Positions 1 to 11,378 of a stretch of 64,000 nucleotides of DNA are shown piece after piece. The stretch is taken from NCBI GenBank assembly GCA_025403435.1, contig CM046330.1, positions 18,622,239 through 18,686,238 on the forward strand. Reading direction: 5' to 3'. The notes beneath the pieces are model-generated. The model worked only from the letters and a program-made list of their open reading frames with translations. It was not told the DNA's origin and searched no databases. Every line of letters starts with the position of its first letter. Position 1 is the stretch's first letter. A program made the translations under genes and the position numbers. Source of the stretch: Artocarpus heterophyllus (taxonomy: Eukaryota; Streptophyta; Magnoliopsida; Rosales; Moraceae).

Positions 1-7
1 CAAAGCT
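1..7 (-). other. End of a primer-binding site of a left-truncated Tekay/Del element
   Basis: These seven bases directly abut the LTR that starts at base 8. The same seven bases abut the related LTR at 48468, where the full site reads TTGGTATCAAAGC on the minus strand, close to the tRNA-iMet complement used by many plant LTR retrotransposons. The body of this minus-strand element therefore lies to the left of the window. Confidence 0.6.
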
Positions 8-242
8 TGTAACGTCCCCCTTATGGATGTCACAGATGTCGTTACATTCATTCATTACTACCTTTATTTTAAGATAAACTATTTGTACAAAACATAATTT
101 GAAAACAAACCCCAAGATCCATGCATACCTCTCTTTTTTTAATATAAAATATATTACCCAAATATAAACATTCTTAATAGTTTATCACACTAAATATTAA
201 ATTCATAATAAAAATCACATAGTCAAAATCTGCTTACATAGT

Positions 243-430
243 TTGGTAGGCCGAACTTCAAACTTCAGCAGGCCGAACTTATCCGGCAAACCGAAGGTCA
301 ACCTTCGGCAGGCCGCCCGAGGCTCTACAAAATAGGGTTCCAAAATTCATTAAGATCGGTAGGCCGATACTGGGCATTCAATAGGCCGGTCCATTCTTTG
401 GCAGCCCGACCAATTATGGTCGGCAGGCCA
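243..430. repeat. Cluster of GGCAGGCCGA-type motifs in the LTR
   Basis: About eight degenerate copies of a 10-12 bp motif (GGTAGGCCGA, AGCAGGCCGA, GGCAGGCCGC, GGTCGGCAGGCC and similar) lie here in direct orientation. This GC-rich block stands out from the AT-rich LTR. The reverse complement recurs at 2590-2715 in the same LTR, so the two clusters could pair. Confidence 0.75.
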
Positions 431-2589
431 ACCGACTGTCAGAAACTAGTTTCTTAAAAACCAAACTCAATAATTTAAAAGTGAAAGTTATATGATAAAA
501 CTATAAAGTTAAAGAGTCATAGTTTAAATCTTTAAAATTCATCAAATAACATACTCAAAATAAAATAAAAATATAGCATGGTTCATAAGTTTTAAAACTT
601 CTTTTCTTGGCGCCTTCCGTTTGCAATTCATTGTGCTTAGCTCACACGCCTTACCATGCCCTTCGCCTAATCCATAACCTTCTTACCCTTATCTGCAACA
701 TGATATAAAATTGAATAAGCTAATGCTTAGTAAGTGCATTTATATCTCACAACTTAAAACTTTTTATGAACATCATCATCATTATAGTGCACAAAGTACA
801 AATTCATAAGGAACATATCTTTCAATGCATTGTCCATATTAAAACTTTATTCATTTTATCTTAAGGGCCCAAGTATTGTACCATAAACATCATAGTGGGT
901 GCCCCGTCATGAGAGGAGAATGGCAGCTAATCCTAAACCAAACATGACATCATATCACTTCATAACATAACTTTTGTGTGCAACACTTATTTAAGTGATA
1001 CATATATATATATATATACACATACTTATACTTTCATGCTGTAAAAAAAAATTATCATCAAAACATGCATAAACGTTTATACATTAATAACTTCCACAAT
1101 AACATATCATGTATAATCATCATGAGAAATCATCATAAAACCATCATAAAAATGGATTTCAAACTTTTCATAAACTCATCATGTTGCAAGTGAGAATGTA
1201 CTTACTTGTGTAGCTTACTTAACCTTAATTTTGTAGGTGACGACGCCGCGGTCTCGATGTGCTCACTTCATATAGTGTTCATGTCATACATTCATAAAAA
1301 GAATAGCAATTAACATATATTTTTAACGAATTAGTCAACACAACAAAACATCCATTACCATATAACATCACACATACACTCATCTCTTGGAACATAAATT
1401 TATAACATGTTTCATTAACCATAAATCTTAGAACACAACTATCAACACAAACATTTTTTGACCTCCATAAATTCTTAACTCAATAACTTTACATTATTAA
1501 CACACAATATGGGCACCAAATTTAATGAAAACAAAGATAACATATAAACTTATCACCATGATTTGATTTTTTATTAGTCATAAAAATTCCATCTAATGTC
1601 TCAAACAAATCATCATACTGATAAAAATAAAATAAAAAAAAAACTGCCAGCCATTAGAAAAACAAAAACAGTGAATAATTAATTATACAAAACATCACAT
1701 CATAAAAGTTCGTCAACCTTTCCTTAAAACAATCTAAGAAACCCAGTTTCAATAAAAATTTCATAACACATATACTATTCATCAAATTATCTTGAGACTT
1801 TTCTCTTTACAAATTTAACATATACATATTGAAATTTCATGAGAGAATCATTCATTTGCTCTAAGAGCAAAAGCTACATTTATGTGCACATAACAATCAT
1901 CAACAAATTTTCGTGAGTGGTAGAGAGAAGAAAATTCCTAGCTTATCATAGAAAAATCAAAATAATAGGAAATTTGGGGGAGCATCACATAACGCATACA
2001 TGAGTAACATATTAAAATTTTAGAGCAAATGGAGATTCCTAAACAAAATACAGTGGTCGGTTGAAAGGAAAAGAATTACATTTTAGAAATACTGAAAGAT
2101 AAACTCTTACCTTAAAACGAATTCTCTTCAAACTCCTTCGAATTGGCCCAAAGAAATTTCATTTTTTTTGCAAGAGAAACGAGGGAGAGAGAAAAGAGAA
2201 AAAACATGTAGAAGAGAAAAGAAGAGGAAGTCCGAAAGAAATTTTAGAGAGAGAGAGAGAAATTGTCATAAGAATTTGAGAATGGCATAAAATAAAAGAA
2301 ATTATTCTTTTCTATATCATCAGAATTTTCTGACTAAATTAGAGGCAATCATCACATGGGAACGGAGGGAGTTGAGGGGAAAAAATTCAAAGTTTCAAGA
2401 ATGGTTCAACTTACCATATTTCTCAATTACAAAGGAGGAAACTTCATCAATTAAATCCATTCAATCAAAAGTCAAATGTTTCATTTCCTAAAATGAGGAA
2501 TTAATCCAAAAATATGCCAATCAATCACATATCATCATCCAATCATAACCAATCATCATTGTCATAATTTTGGGAGAATTCTACTGACT

Positions 2590-2715
2590 GCTCGTCAGCT
2601 GTCATCGGCCTACCAATGTCTCACTTCGGCCTGCCAATTCCAGGAAGTCCGGCCTACCGGTGATATTCTATTGGCCTGCCAATTTAGAAGTTTTGGCCTG
2701 TCGAACTGCCTTACA
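2590..2715. repeat. Reverse-complement cluster of the GGCAGGCCGA motif
   Basis: Five or six copies of TCGGCCTGCC-type motifs (TCGGCCTACC, TCGGCCTGCC, CCGGCCTACC, TTGGCCTGCC, TTGGCCTGTC) lie near the right end of the LTR, inverted relative to the cluster at 243-430. Confidence 0.75.
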
Positions 2716-2937
2716 CACTAAAGTTTAACAAAACATTAATTTATTGCAAAAATTAAAATTAGCAGACATCGTAAATAACATGAACACTTGAGCACATCAA
2801 TTCCACGTGATTGTCACATGTCATAACACTTAAAATAAAATAGTCAATGACAACAATATCATAAATCAATAAGGAAAATACTTAACGTTGTCACTGATAT
2901 GACATAATCCATTATATGACAATCGGTAGGTGTTACA

Positions 2938-4530
2938 ACATGTCTAAGAAAAGAACGAATCTTCCATACATTTGTGCGAGTTGGTAAAGAACACACAAGA
3001 TCTACTTTAGACTTGTCAACCTCAATACCTCTAAAAGAAACAATATACCCTAAAACTATTCCTTGGTTTATCATAAAGTGACATTTCTCCCAATTCAATA
3101 AAGGTTAGTTTCCTTGTAAGATTATGCAACCATTTATCAAATGATCACCATAGATACTAAAATCATCCATAAAGGTCTCTATGATTTCCTCCATATAATT
3201 GGAAAAAATACTTACCATCCACCTTTGAAATGTGGCTGGAGCATTGCATAGATCGAACGACATGTGTTGACAAGCAAACGTCCCTAATGGGCAAGTGAAC
3301 ATTGTCTTCTCTTATTCCTCCGGTGCAATGACAATGTGATTATAACTTGAATAACCATCAAGAAAATAGTAGTAAGAGTGACTAGCTAATGTTTTAAGCA
3401 TTTGATCAATGAATGGCGATGGAAAATGGTCCTTATGAGTGGCTAAATTGAGCTTTCAGTAGTCAATGCAAACGTGCCACCTGGTTTGAACTTGAGTAGG
3501 GATCAACTCGTTATCTTCTTTTTGTTTACCATAATGACCCCAAATTTCTTTAGAACAACTTGAACTGGGCTCACCCACTTGGTATCTAAAATAGGGTAGA
3601 TCACCCTAACATCTAGGAGCTTTAGTATCTCCTTCTCCACAATTTCCATCATAGGAGGGTTTAGCCAGTTTGAGCCTCCGTTATTGGTTTCAATCCTTTT
3701 TCAAGCAAGATCTGATGCAGGCACATAGATGGACTTATGGTCTCTTAGAACCCAAATAAGGTTATTCTCTTGTGTTGGTATGCGATTGTTGGTGATGATG
3801 ACTCGTAGTGTTTCCTTTTCTGTCAAGTACACATATTTCAAGTGATCCAAGAGAGGTTTCATTTCTAATGTTGGAGCCTATATAATGGAAGGTAGAAGTT
3901 TCTTATTAGTTAATGGTAATTCAATATAAAAAAACATCATACCTATGTTTTTGTGGCAGAGATTCAGAAACTCAGAAACTCTAAACTTTCCGTAGCCTTC
4001 TCCACTTTTTCACTCAATAGCAAGTCTCGTCTCTAATCCTATAAGCCACTCATCTTGAAGTTCTCAGTGATAGCAACTTCTAATCCATCTCTACCAGTCA
4101 ATTTAAACATTTTCGGTGCAAAATTGTCAGTTAAGTCAATGACAAAAAATGAATGCAAGTTGCTAGGATACCTTATTGCTTCGAAGATATTGAATTGAAT
4201 TATTTCACCATCAAAATCAATGGTTAAGGTCCCGTCGTGTACATCTATCTTAGTTCAAGCAGTTTTAAGAATGGTCTTCCAAATAAAATGGGTGTCAGGT
4301 TGGGGGATGATTCATCCTTCATCTCGAGAACCTAGAAATCTGTTGGGAAGACCAATTCATTTATTTGTACCAAGACATCCTCTATAACTCCTCTAAGACA
4401 GGCAGTGGAACGATCAGTGAGTTGTATAATAACACTGGTCTCCTCTAGTGGTTCGAGATTCAAACAAGCATAAATAGAATATGGCATAACATTTGTGGAC
4501 CTGAGTTTTGTGGAGCCACTTGTTGTGGTT
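2938..4530 (-). pseudogene. Athila-like gypsy pol remnant (protease to reverse transcriptase)
   Basis: Read on the minus strand from about 4500 downward, this gives an aspartic-protease-region block characteristic of Athila polyproteins (LTDRS...RGVIEDVLVQ...LVFPTDF, near 4410-4330, then ILFGRPFL near 4290). RT follows: IYPILDTKWVSPVQVV near 3600, VCIDY, the FLDGYSSYN block, GTFACQHM..LCNAPATFQR near 3250, the active-site block TFMDDFSIYG near 3165, and GIVLGYIVSFRGIEVDKSK near 3040. It stops at IRSFLRH, where the LTR ending at 2937 interrupts it. Several in-frame stops and at least two frame changes make it non-functional. The lineage call rests on the wording of the protease and RT blocks. 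RNase H and integrase would lie beyond the inserted element, outside the window. Confidence 0.85.
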
Positions 4531-6122
4531 AGACTTAATATGGTTGTTGTGGCCTTAATTGGTTGAATTTAATTGCTTCGGCCCTAAATGTTCTTATCAT
4601 TTCATATCTCATTTCCGCCTCAAATTTTATTTTCCTTGAAAACAAACCAAACAAAGATAATTATTTTATGAAACAAAAATTACTAGAAGTAAGTAAATAT
4701 TATTAAACACATTTTCAATACAAAACTAAATTAAAACTAAAAACAAACTTTAAAATAAAAATAAAGATTAACATTGAAATCAAGATCAAAACCAAACTTA
4801 ATCAAACTTACTATCTTAAAATGAAATAATTAATACTTAAAAAGATTTCTAAAAATTACCAAAAATATAATTAAGCAATAAAAACATGAAATTGAACATA
4901 TTTTACAAAAATCACACTAAAATGCTAGAAACACACAAAAATGCTTAATTAAATGTTTTAATAACAAATAAAATATAAATTAGATCATTTCAAATTCATA
5001 AACACGTACATTTTTACGTGTTATCAATAGTGATCTCTTTCTTTGTTTTTTTTTTTTTCATCCTTAGTGTGTTTTTGCAATGTCATTGAGATCTAATTCC
5101 TTCAGTTTATGGCATTCTTATTTTTTCATACTTTTTTTCTTTGTGGAAAAAAAACGAAAAGAGAACAATCTTTTTTGTTAGTTTTTTAAAATGGTTTTAG
5201 ATAAAATAGTGGAAACGTGGGGGTGCAGATTATATATACCAAAAAATTTCAAAAAACTTTTAAATATACAATGCTATAGATTATATTAATTTAACTTTAA
5301 TATATATATATATATATATATTTAGCTTGGTTAAAGAAATAGGTTGAAATCTATAACGAGCAATCTATATGACACCAAAGTCTTACTCGCCTAGTCCTTG
5401 TTACCGATTAGACGAATGTGTAAACATAGATGAAATAAGGTTTTTATAAATAACTCTTCTAATCTTCTCTCCCACTAATAGCAAAGCAAGATTGAGAATT
5501 GCAAGACATTTTCTTCTCTTTTTCTGTCTCTAAATTCAATAACTCTAAGAATTCTGTAGAGTTTTTGTAGCCAAAATATGACATTCAAAACTTATAGTAA
5601 AACAATAAATGTCTTCTAATTATACAGTGAGATACCCAATTAATTCTTTAAGCTTCTTTTTTCTATTAAATTTACTATCAAAAACAAAAAATAATATTTC
5701 CTTCCTTATGATGTAGTAGGCGCCACGCATAAGGACTTTTCCTCTGTGTGTGGCACCAATCACCATATAGAGGGAGAAGGAATTTTTCTTGTTATCCAAT
5801 TTTGTTTTGTTTCTAAAATTCAAATACCAATTTGAAAAGACCCTATTTTCCAAAATTAGAAACTTTGAATTATTAAAATGGAAAACTTAGAAAACAATTT
5901 AGCATTCCATAGGGAACCCTCTCTATGCCATGCGTGCGCCAGCACTAAATAGGTTAGACCCATATTGTGTCATCCAAAATTAATTATTAATTAAAAAATT
6001 TCATTGTAATGACCCAACTTTTTGAGCTATCACTAAGCTTGCTTAAACTTGATTTCTTAAATTGAATCACTAGTGAGAAAAGTACTAAGGAAATTTTTTT
6101 TTATTTTCATAAACATAATTTT
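4531..6122. other. Non-coding AT-rich stretch
   Basis: No credible coding sequence is visible. A (TA)n microsatellite lies near 5299-5321. The rest is AT-rich with homopolymer runs and may be decayed 5' region of the Athila remnant, but I see no LTR ends. A less AT-rich patch at 5715-5960 has short repeated words (GCGCCA, GGCACCA) and no recognisable gene. Confidence 0.5.
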
Positions 6123-6695
6123 TGTTAGGGTTCGATAGATCCAGGGGGTATAACTTATCAAGGTAGTACACACGTTGGTCTTTGATTCATTGGTGTTGAC
6201 AATGACGTGGCTGGAATGAGAGATGAATTCATATTGCAGGACCTTTAATGAGTGGTGGGGTCGGTTAAGCCCGGATTTGACTAAAGAAGGCAGCATCTAG
6301 GACTCGCTCTATTGCCAAATAACAGAAATGAGATTTGTGACGAAAACAAGAAAAAACACAAAAAATATAGCAATGGAGGAACTATAGTAAGCGGTGACAA
6401 TGGAAGGAGCAGGCGAAGGTTGATGGAGGAATGGCATTAGAGAGTAGAGGTAAGGTTGCCTTCGTCATAGGCTCTGGGCTACATTTGTGAGTGGAGGAAA
6501 TGATATCCAAAGTTTCAAAGTTATTTGAATTTTCTAAAAAAAAAAAGTGCTTCAAAGACAAACACAGTTTGCCTCCGTTATTAAGTTCGGATCGTTGAAG
6601 ACGAGGCTTAAATTCTAAAAATTCTTAAGATAGGTGATGAACTTCGATAAGACTTCTAAGTGTTTTTCGTAGGGATTTTGTAAGGCTTGGAATCC
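6123..6695 (-). repeat. LTR-like copy A (truncated) paired with 11379-12449
   Basis: From TGTTAGGGTTCGATAGATCC at 6123 to about 6695 this matches 11379-11935 in direct orientation, with scattered substitutions and small indels. Shared blocks include ATTCATTGGTGTTGAC, AATGAGTGGTGGG, CACAAAAAATATAGCAATGG, AAGCGGTGACAATGG and TCTAAGTGTTTTT. The left boundary has TG, as an LTR should. The right part present in the other copy is missing. It is best read as the 3' LTR of a decayed minus-strand element whose 5' LTR is at 11379-12449. Confidence 0.7.
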
Positions 6696-7786
6696 AAGAT
6701 TAGTTCTCTAATAGTATTCTAAATCTAATTAACCATGATTTGAACTATGCAGTCTCTTTAATATTTCATCTATTCTAAATTTGATCAACCAATAAGGGAA
6801 AAGCGAAATCCTAACCCATCATAGAAAATACCTATGTTTTTTTTTTCTCATTTTGAAAACATCTAAATAATAATATTTTGAGAATTCATTCCTAAACAAA
6901 GAATCAGAATGAAACTAGGAAAACCCATGAACTAGACACCTTAAGATTCCATGAAAAGGGAATTTAAAAAAAGGAATAAAAAAAGTTGTTGAAGAATCAG
7001 GACTAAAAAAAGAAGGAATCAAAAATTAGAAATAGAAGGTGGGAATGAATCATGACCTTTATTTTCCAATGCTTCTATTTTTTTCTTTTTTTGAGAGAGG
7101 TATTCAGAAGAAAAACAAAGAGAAAGAATGGGAAAATGCTAAAAATAGGGGATAAAAGCAATAGGTTGAAAAAGAGAGAGGCCAAGACAAAATAAAATAA
7201 TGATGATTTATGCATACAAAAGAAAAGAGGAGAAAGATGGTGATGGGCTAATGGCTTGGACAAACTTGGTACCAAAAAAAAATCCAAATCATACCAAAAA
7301 AGGAGAGAGAAAGTGAGTGCTATACAAGAAAAAGTTCGAGAGAGAAACAAAGAGAGATGGGTATGAGAAAAACTAATTGAAGAGGAATAAGCATTGAAGG
7401 CTCTAATTCTAATATAGCTAACTTTCTTTCTTTCTTCATGGTCCTTTTGAAGAGTGGACATGCAGTGAAAAGACGACCTTGTGTTTTTATGTAGTGCCCA
7501 CGAGAATTGTAAGGGCGTGACGTCACGTGAACAAATTATGTTTAAGTTAGATTAGAGCTATTAATTTGGGCTGCCTAGCCATGCATGTGGGCCATGATAC
7601 AAAATGGGCCAGGCTAGGCTAGGCCAGTCCTAATGATGCCTAGCGGGGCAACATTTGGGCCGGGCCATTTGGGCCAACATTTGGGCGGGCTATGCCCATA
7701 AGTCCTTTTTTAATAAATAAAGAAAATTCTTTTTCAATAAAGAAAAAATAAACAATAATATGATAAAAGCTTATAAGATGATATAA
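6696..7786. other. Non-coding stretch with purine-rich and GC-rich patches
   Basis: Bases 6940-7400 are a purine-rich tract (GAGAGA, AAAGAGAGAG) that yields long but low-complexity F/S/L-rich ORFs on the minus strand, which I do not accept as genes. Bases 7560-7700 carry a GGGCCGGGCC / TTTGGGCC-rich block that resembles GC-rich subterminal sequence of some plant hAT elements; I see no transposon ends here. Confidence 0.4.
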
Positions 7787-8430
7787 TGTAACGCCCTATC
7801 TTTTCATATCCTTACCAATATGTATAGAGTCTGTATTATCAAACCTTACTTCTCAAAATTGTATGAAACATGTCAAATTATTTTGACCACACTGTACAAT
7901 ACAAGACAGGTCTAAAAATAAATTAAAACATAATAATAATAATAATAATAAAATAAACAATACAAGTATTTGCATTGAAACACACATTAAAATACTACAT
8001 AGAGAGAGTTTAGAAGGAACCTAAAATTATAGACAAGCTAGTGGACCCTTCTATAAATAGCTATTCTCTCTCAAAATACACACCTGAAACAAATATATAT
8101 AAGTATATATATTCTATAAAGCATTCCCACAAAACATTTATAAAATGTCACATGTTACAAACATCGCGTGGATACATTTTGAGAGTACAAAACACTCAGT
8201 ATAATCAACTATCCTAATCATGCATGCATAGACAATACAAAAGCATCAATAATACATAAGATCGGACTTTTAGCGGGATATGTTTCAAGAAGACTAGCTA
8301 GTCCGTAATATCAGTCATTCAAGACACTAAAATCAATGAATCTAAAGGTTTTAATAAGAGCATGCCACATGAAATAAGGACGTGAAAGAGAGCTATTATT
8401 TAGGACACAAGAAATACGAATAAACATGTT
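7787..8430 (-). repeat. Possible truncated LTR with a TGTAACGCCC end
   Basis: The stretch starts TGTAACGCCCTATC, the same terminal word as the Tekay/Del LTRs here. It then has a (AAT)n run at 7927-7952 and an ACAAAACACTCAGTATAAT phrase typical of gypsy LTR R-regions. I cannot find a second terminus or a partner copy; homology to the right fades before the LOG fragment at 8496. Confidence 0.35.
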
Positions 8431-8495
8431 GTGGGTAAAACCAAAAGATTACACATAGAGGCTCAGATCAATGGTCGCTTGTTGCTTCCTTTCCC

Positions 8496-8783
8496 TTATT
8501 CAAGCTTGGACATTGTAGTGTCAAGATCTAGATTGATGACTTGCATCTTATCTAGTAATTCCTCGGCTATTAAAGCAGTGACAAAGATTTATTTTCCTAA
8601 CTCTACAATAAAGTTTTCTTCCATAGCATGATCTAAAAACTTTAAAAGACAATCATAATAACCGTTAACATTTAAAAATCCTCAAACTTTGGAGTAAAGG
8701 CTCAACAGGTTTCCACTAGCAATTAAGAACATTTCCTCTAGGGTGCCTAAACCACCATGTAAAGCTATGAAAGCATCAAAGAT
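8496..8783 (-). pseudogene. Fragment of a LOG-type cytokinin phosphoribohydrolase gene
   Basis: The minus-strand reading frame from 8783 to 8496 (96 codons including the final stop) matches the C-terminal half of LONELY GUY enzymes, which convert cytokinin riboside 5'-monophosphates to free cytokinin bases in the cytosol. Directly visible are DAFIALHGGLGTLEE, corresponding to the LOG signature PGGxGTxxE (the usual proline is His here), then GFLNVNGYYDCLLKFLDHA and VTALIAEELLDKM in family order and spacing, and a stop. Two in-frame stops interrupt it, at 8682-8684 and after the block VELGK. The N-terminal half, including the first catalytic segments, is missing: the frame runs straight into the TIR of the MITE at 8784. 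I see no introns in the fragment, but it is short. It lies in the same orientation as the gag remnant at 9312-11337 and between two LTR-like copies, so capture by a retroelement is possible. Confidence 0.8.
8781..8783. repeat. Target-site duplication GAT (left)
   Basis: GAT immediately precedes the CACTAC terminus and is repeated immediately after the other terminus at 9312-9314. Three-base duplications are the CACTA superfamily rule. Confidence 0.8.
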
Positions 8784-9311
8784 CACTACAAGATCTACTA
8801 CATTTAACGACATATTATTTACGACATATAGTTTTTGAATGTCGTTGAAAAGTACATACAATGACATCTCCAACAAACATGTCATTAATAACATTTAAAA
8901 CAATAATTAATGATATCTATATAGATGCCGTATTAAAGGCCTCTTTTTAACGACAATAGTTTAGTGTCGTTAAATTATTTAACGACAAGTATGAGATGTC
9001 GTAAAAGCCTTGGAGATTCCATGACACCCCTTATAGATGACATCTTGACTAATGTCGTCTATAAGGGGTGTCGTAGAATCTCCAAGGCTTTAACAACATC
9101 TCCTACTTGCCGTTAAAAAATTTAACGACACTAAACTATTGTCGTTAAAATGAGACCTTTAATACGACATCTATATAGATGTCATTAATTATTGTTTCAA
9201 ATGTCATTAATGATATCTTTGTTGAAGATGTCATTGTATGTACTTTTCAACGACATTCAAAAACTACATGTCATAAATAATATGTCGTTAAATGTAGTTT
9301 TTCTTGTAGTG
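8784..9311. mobile_element. CACTA-type foldback MITE, 528 bp
   Basis: It begins CACTACAAGA and ends TTTTTCTTGTAGTG, the inverted CACTA terminus. The two halves (about 8784-9040 and 9055-9311) are near-perfect reverse complements over roughly 250 bp each, around a short centre near 9047. Repeated words are TTTAACGACA, ATGTCGTTA and TATAGATG(A/T)CAT. GAT is duplicated on both sides. It has no coding capacity, so it would depend on a CACTA transposase in trans. It separates the LOG fragment from the gag remnant and is younger than both. Confidence 0.92.
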
Positions 9312-11337
9312 GATATTTATCGATGGAGCGCTCATACAACAAAGGTAGTCATAATAGGAATTAGTTCATGATCAGTATCTCCGACATGGATGACTACCAT
9401 GACATTTTCACGTTCATGTGTGCTTCCTCTAGAGGAATAGTCTAAAGATGAAAAGGGTTAGAATTTTCAGCGTGGATGACTATTGCAAAACTTTCATGTT
9501 CTGGTGAGCTTCCTCTAGAAGAGCAATCCAACTCCAAAGGTAAGGGAAGTTGTTGGATGTCAGGTGCTTTGGATGGGTGCTGCAAGTTCAAAAATAATGC
9601 AATGAGCTCATCAGTCTCAAAAACCTTGTCCAATCGAGTATTTAAAGCTAATAAAATTCTTTGACTGTCATGGCCTTTAGGAAAACTTGCTTCGCGGCTG
9701 GGATTTTTGCAATAGAGGCATCCACAACAATCAACCCAAGGATGATTATTCTAGGTATTACTGAGTTTGAAGAAGGAATCATTCCTAGTGACGAAGTCTC
9801 ACCATGAGTTGTCTCCGAGACTCTTCCAAAGCAAGTCAGTGAACTACCAAGGGATGGTCTAGTTCTTCTTGGTAATTATTGAGGGCTAACTTGAGTTCTT
9901 CTTTAGGGACAAACTTTCTCTTAGCTGCGAGAGTTTTTGCAAAAGTTTCTCTAATCTAGAAGTTATCTCCCTATTCGATCAGAGATGGCATTAGCTTTCC
10001 CAAGTGCGGTGGCAGAGAGTAGTGTCTTTAGAAGGCCTTTTTGTAATTGCCAAAAGCTTCCTAAATAGCTTTAGGAGGCTTTGGATCATTTTCCCGTACT
10101 CGAATTTCCTCATCAGAGCCATCCTCCTCTATTTCATCAAAGTTATGGTTTACCATAGAGCATGTTTCTTTTCCTTTATGTCACAAAAGAGTATCAGAGT
10201 CAATACTTTGACTTTTTTATAGAGCTCAAGAGTTCCATCCTTGATCTTTTCATGGAGTATCCAACAAACCGTGCTGTACATAAAGGTAGGATGACATACA
10301 TAGCAATAATAGAGGCAAACTCTGGGTCCCTTTTGTCTGATTTGAAGGCCGATCATCTAAGAACAAAGAGCAAGATTACTTTATCATCAACTAATTGCCC
10401 CAGAATTGAATGGAAGTCCTCATCGGAGCATGATAATAGAGAAAGGAGGCATTTTTTACGAAGGAGGCCTAGGTGGTCTCTTTGAAGTAGCAAGTGATTG
10501 TGGTGCCGTCGGCTTCTTTTTTCTCCAATTATGTGATGGTTCAAAGATCTAAACCAAAAAAGCAGTTCTCTTAGCAGACTTAAGAAGGCAAAAAAATTGA
10601 TTGATGTCAATATTCTCCAAATGGACCCAATATTCCAAGTTGATGTTGTTGATGCAAATGTCGACAAATGCTTCTTCATTGCTATCACCAAAACAGTCAA
10701 GTATGATGTCACAGAATCTTTGAATGAAGTCCACGATGTCCACCCCTTGCTTTCAGCGTTTGTTGCTAAGTTAGATAATGGTGGCTCTCTCCTTGTTAAG
10801 GAAGCATTTGTAGCAAAAACAAGTGACTATATCTTCCTAAGATCGAATTATGCCAGGAGCTTAAGTGGTGTATCACTGGAGCTCTGTTAGTGAGAGACTT
10901 AGAGAATTCTCGAAGGCAAAGGTCGGGGTGTTCAGTGAACTTTCTTAGTGCATCAGGGAAGTGGTTGATGTACTCTTTCAGATTGCCTTCTTAGACCATT
11001 GAACAACATAAAGGAAGGAGTTTCACACCCTAAGGGCACGGCTTCTGGTACAACTCCAAAAGGTACAGTGGTTGAGCCAAGTATCTCACGTCCTAAGAAT
11101 CAACTCTGTATGTATGTTGCTACAAAAGTGTCATGACATCTTCTCTAGTAAGGGCTTTGATTGAGTTGGATTTGGAGGCTTTAACGCTCTGTTAGTGAAG
11201 GCCTTTTGTGAAGTTGCATCATCAATGGGATTTAGATCAACATTACCTCCAGTGTTGAAAGTTTCATGTTGTAAAGCAGACTCTTCAATGTCTTTTGAAG
11301 TTTTTTCAAGGCAAGTTCTCTTGGGACAAGGTGCCAT
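9312..11337 (-). pseudogene. Gypsy-type gag remnant
   Basis: The minus-strand start is MAPCPKRTCLEKTSKDIEES at 11337, 42 bases inside the LTR boundary. Going down the strand I see LKEYINHFPDALRKFTEH and LREFSKSLTNRA near 10960-10870, then IVDFIQRFCDIILDCFGD..LEYWVHLENI..FFCLLKSAKRT near 10740-10560. Near 10430-10220 there are LGQLVDDKVI, a KRDPEF block and LHEKIKDGTLELY. These blocks keep the order of a plant retrotransposon gag family (Retrotrans_gag-like part followed by a linker around the KRDP and HxKIxxGTLEL motifs). Frames change repeatedly and many stops occur. Near the 3' end (9370-9530) a segment like DCSSRGS..HE..VIH is present twice in tandem. No pol follows: the MITE and the LOG fragment come next, so the element as it stands is gag-only. 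Confidence 0.7.
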
Positions 11338-11378
11338 GGTAGTTTGACAACCTAACTTCTACAGTGGAGTAGCTTTAA

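Larger units (their letters stand above)
8..2937 (-). repeat. 5' LTR of a Tekay/Del-type gypsy retrotransposon
   Basis: The LTR starts TGTAACG and ends GTGTTACA on the plus strand, so it has TG...CA ends and TGTAAC/GTTACA inverted termini. It is a diverged homologue of the LTRs at 40431-43598 and 48468-51579: the order of recognisable blocks is the same (TGTAACG end, GGCAGGCCGA cluster, CATGAGAGGAG block, AT microsatellite, reversed TCGGCCTGCC cluster, GTTACA end). Its length is 2930 bp, against about 3.1 kb for the other two. The PBS stub on its left makes it the 5' LTR of a minus-strand element. It is inserted in Athila-like RT sequence; the partner LTR and the other copy of the target duplication are outside the window. 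It contains no gene; short ORFs across it are chance. Confidence 0.85.

Noticed and set aside
2859..3098. A 79-codon ORF that might be read as one protein
   Set aside because: It crosses the LTR boundary at 2937; only the part above 2937 is RT.
7075..7526. Long minus-strand ORFs of 128 and 68 codons
   Set aside because: They translate a purine-rich tract into F/S/L-rich low-complexity sequence with no family likeness; two overlapping frames are equally open.
8496..8783. Functional cytokinin-activating gene
   Set aside because: Only the C-terminal half remains, with two internal stops and the N-terminus replaced by a MITE.
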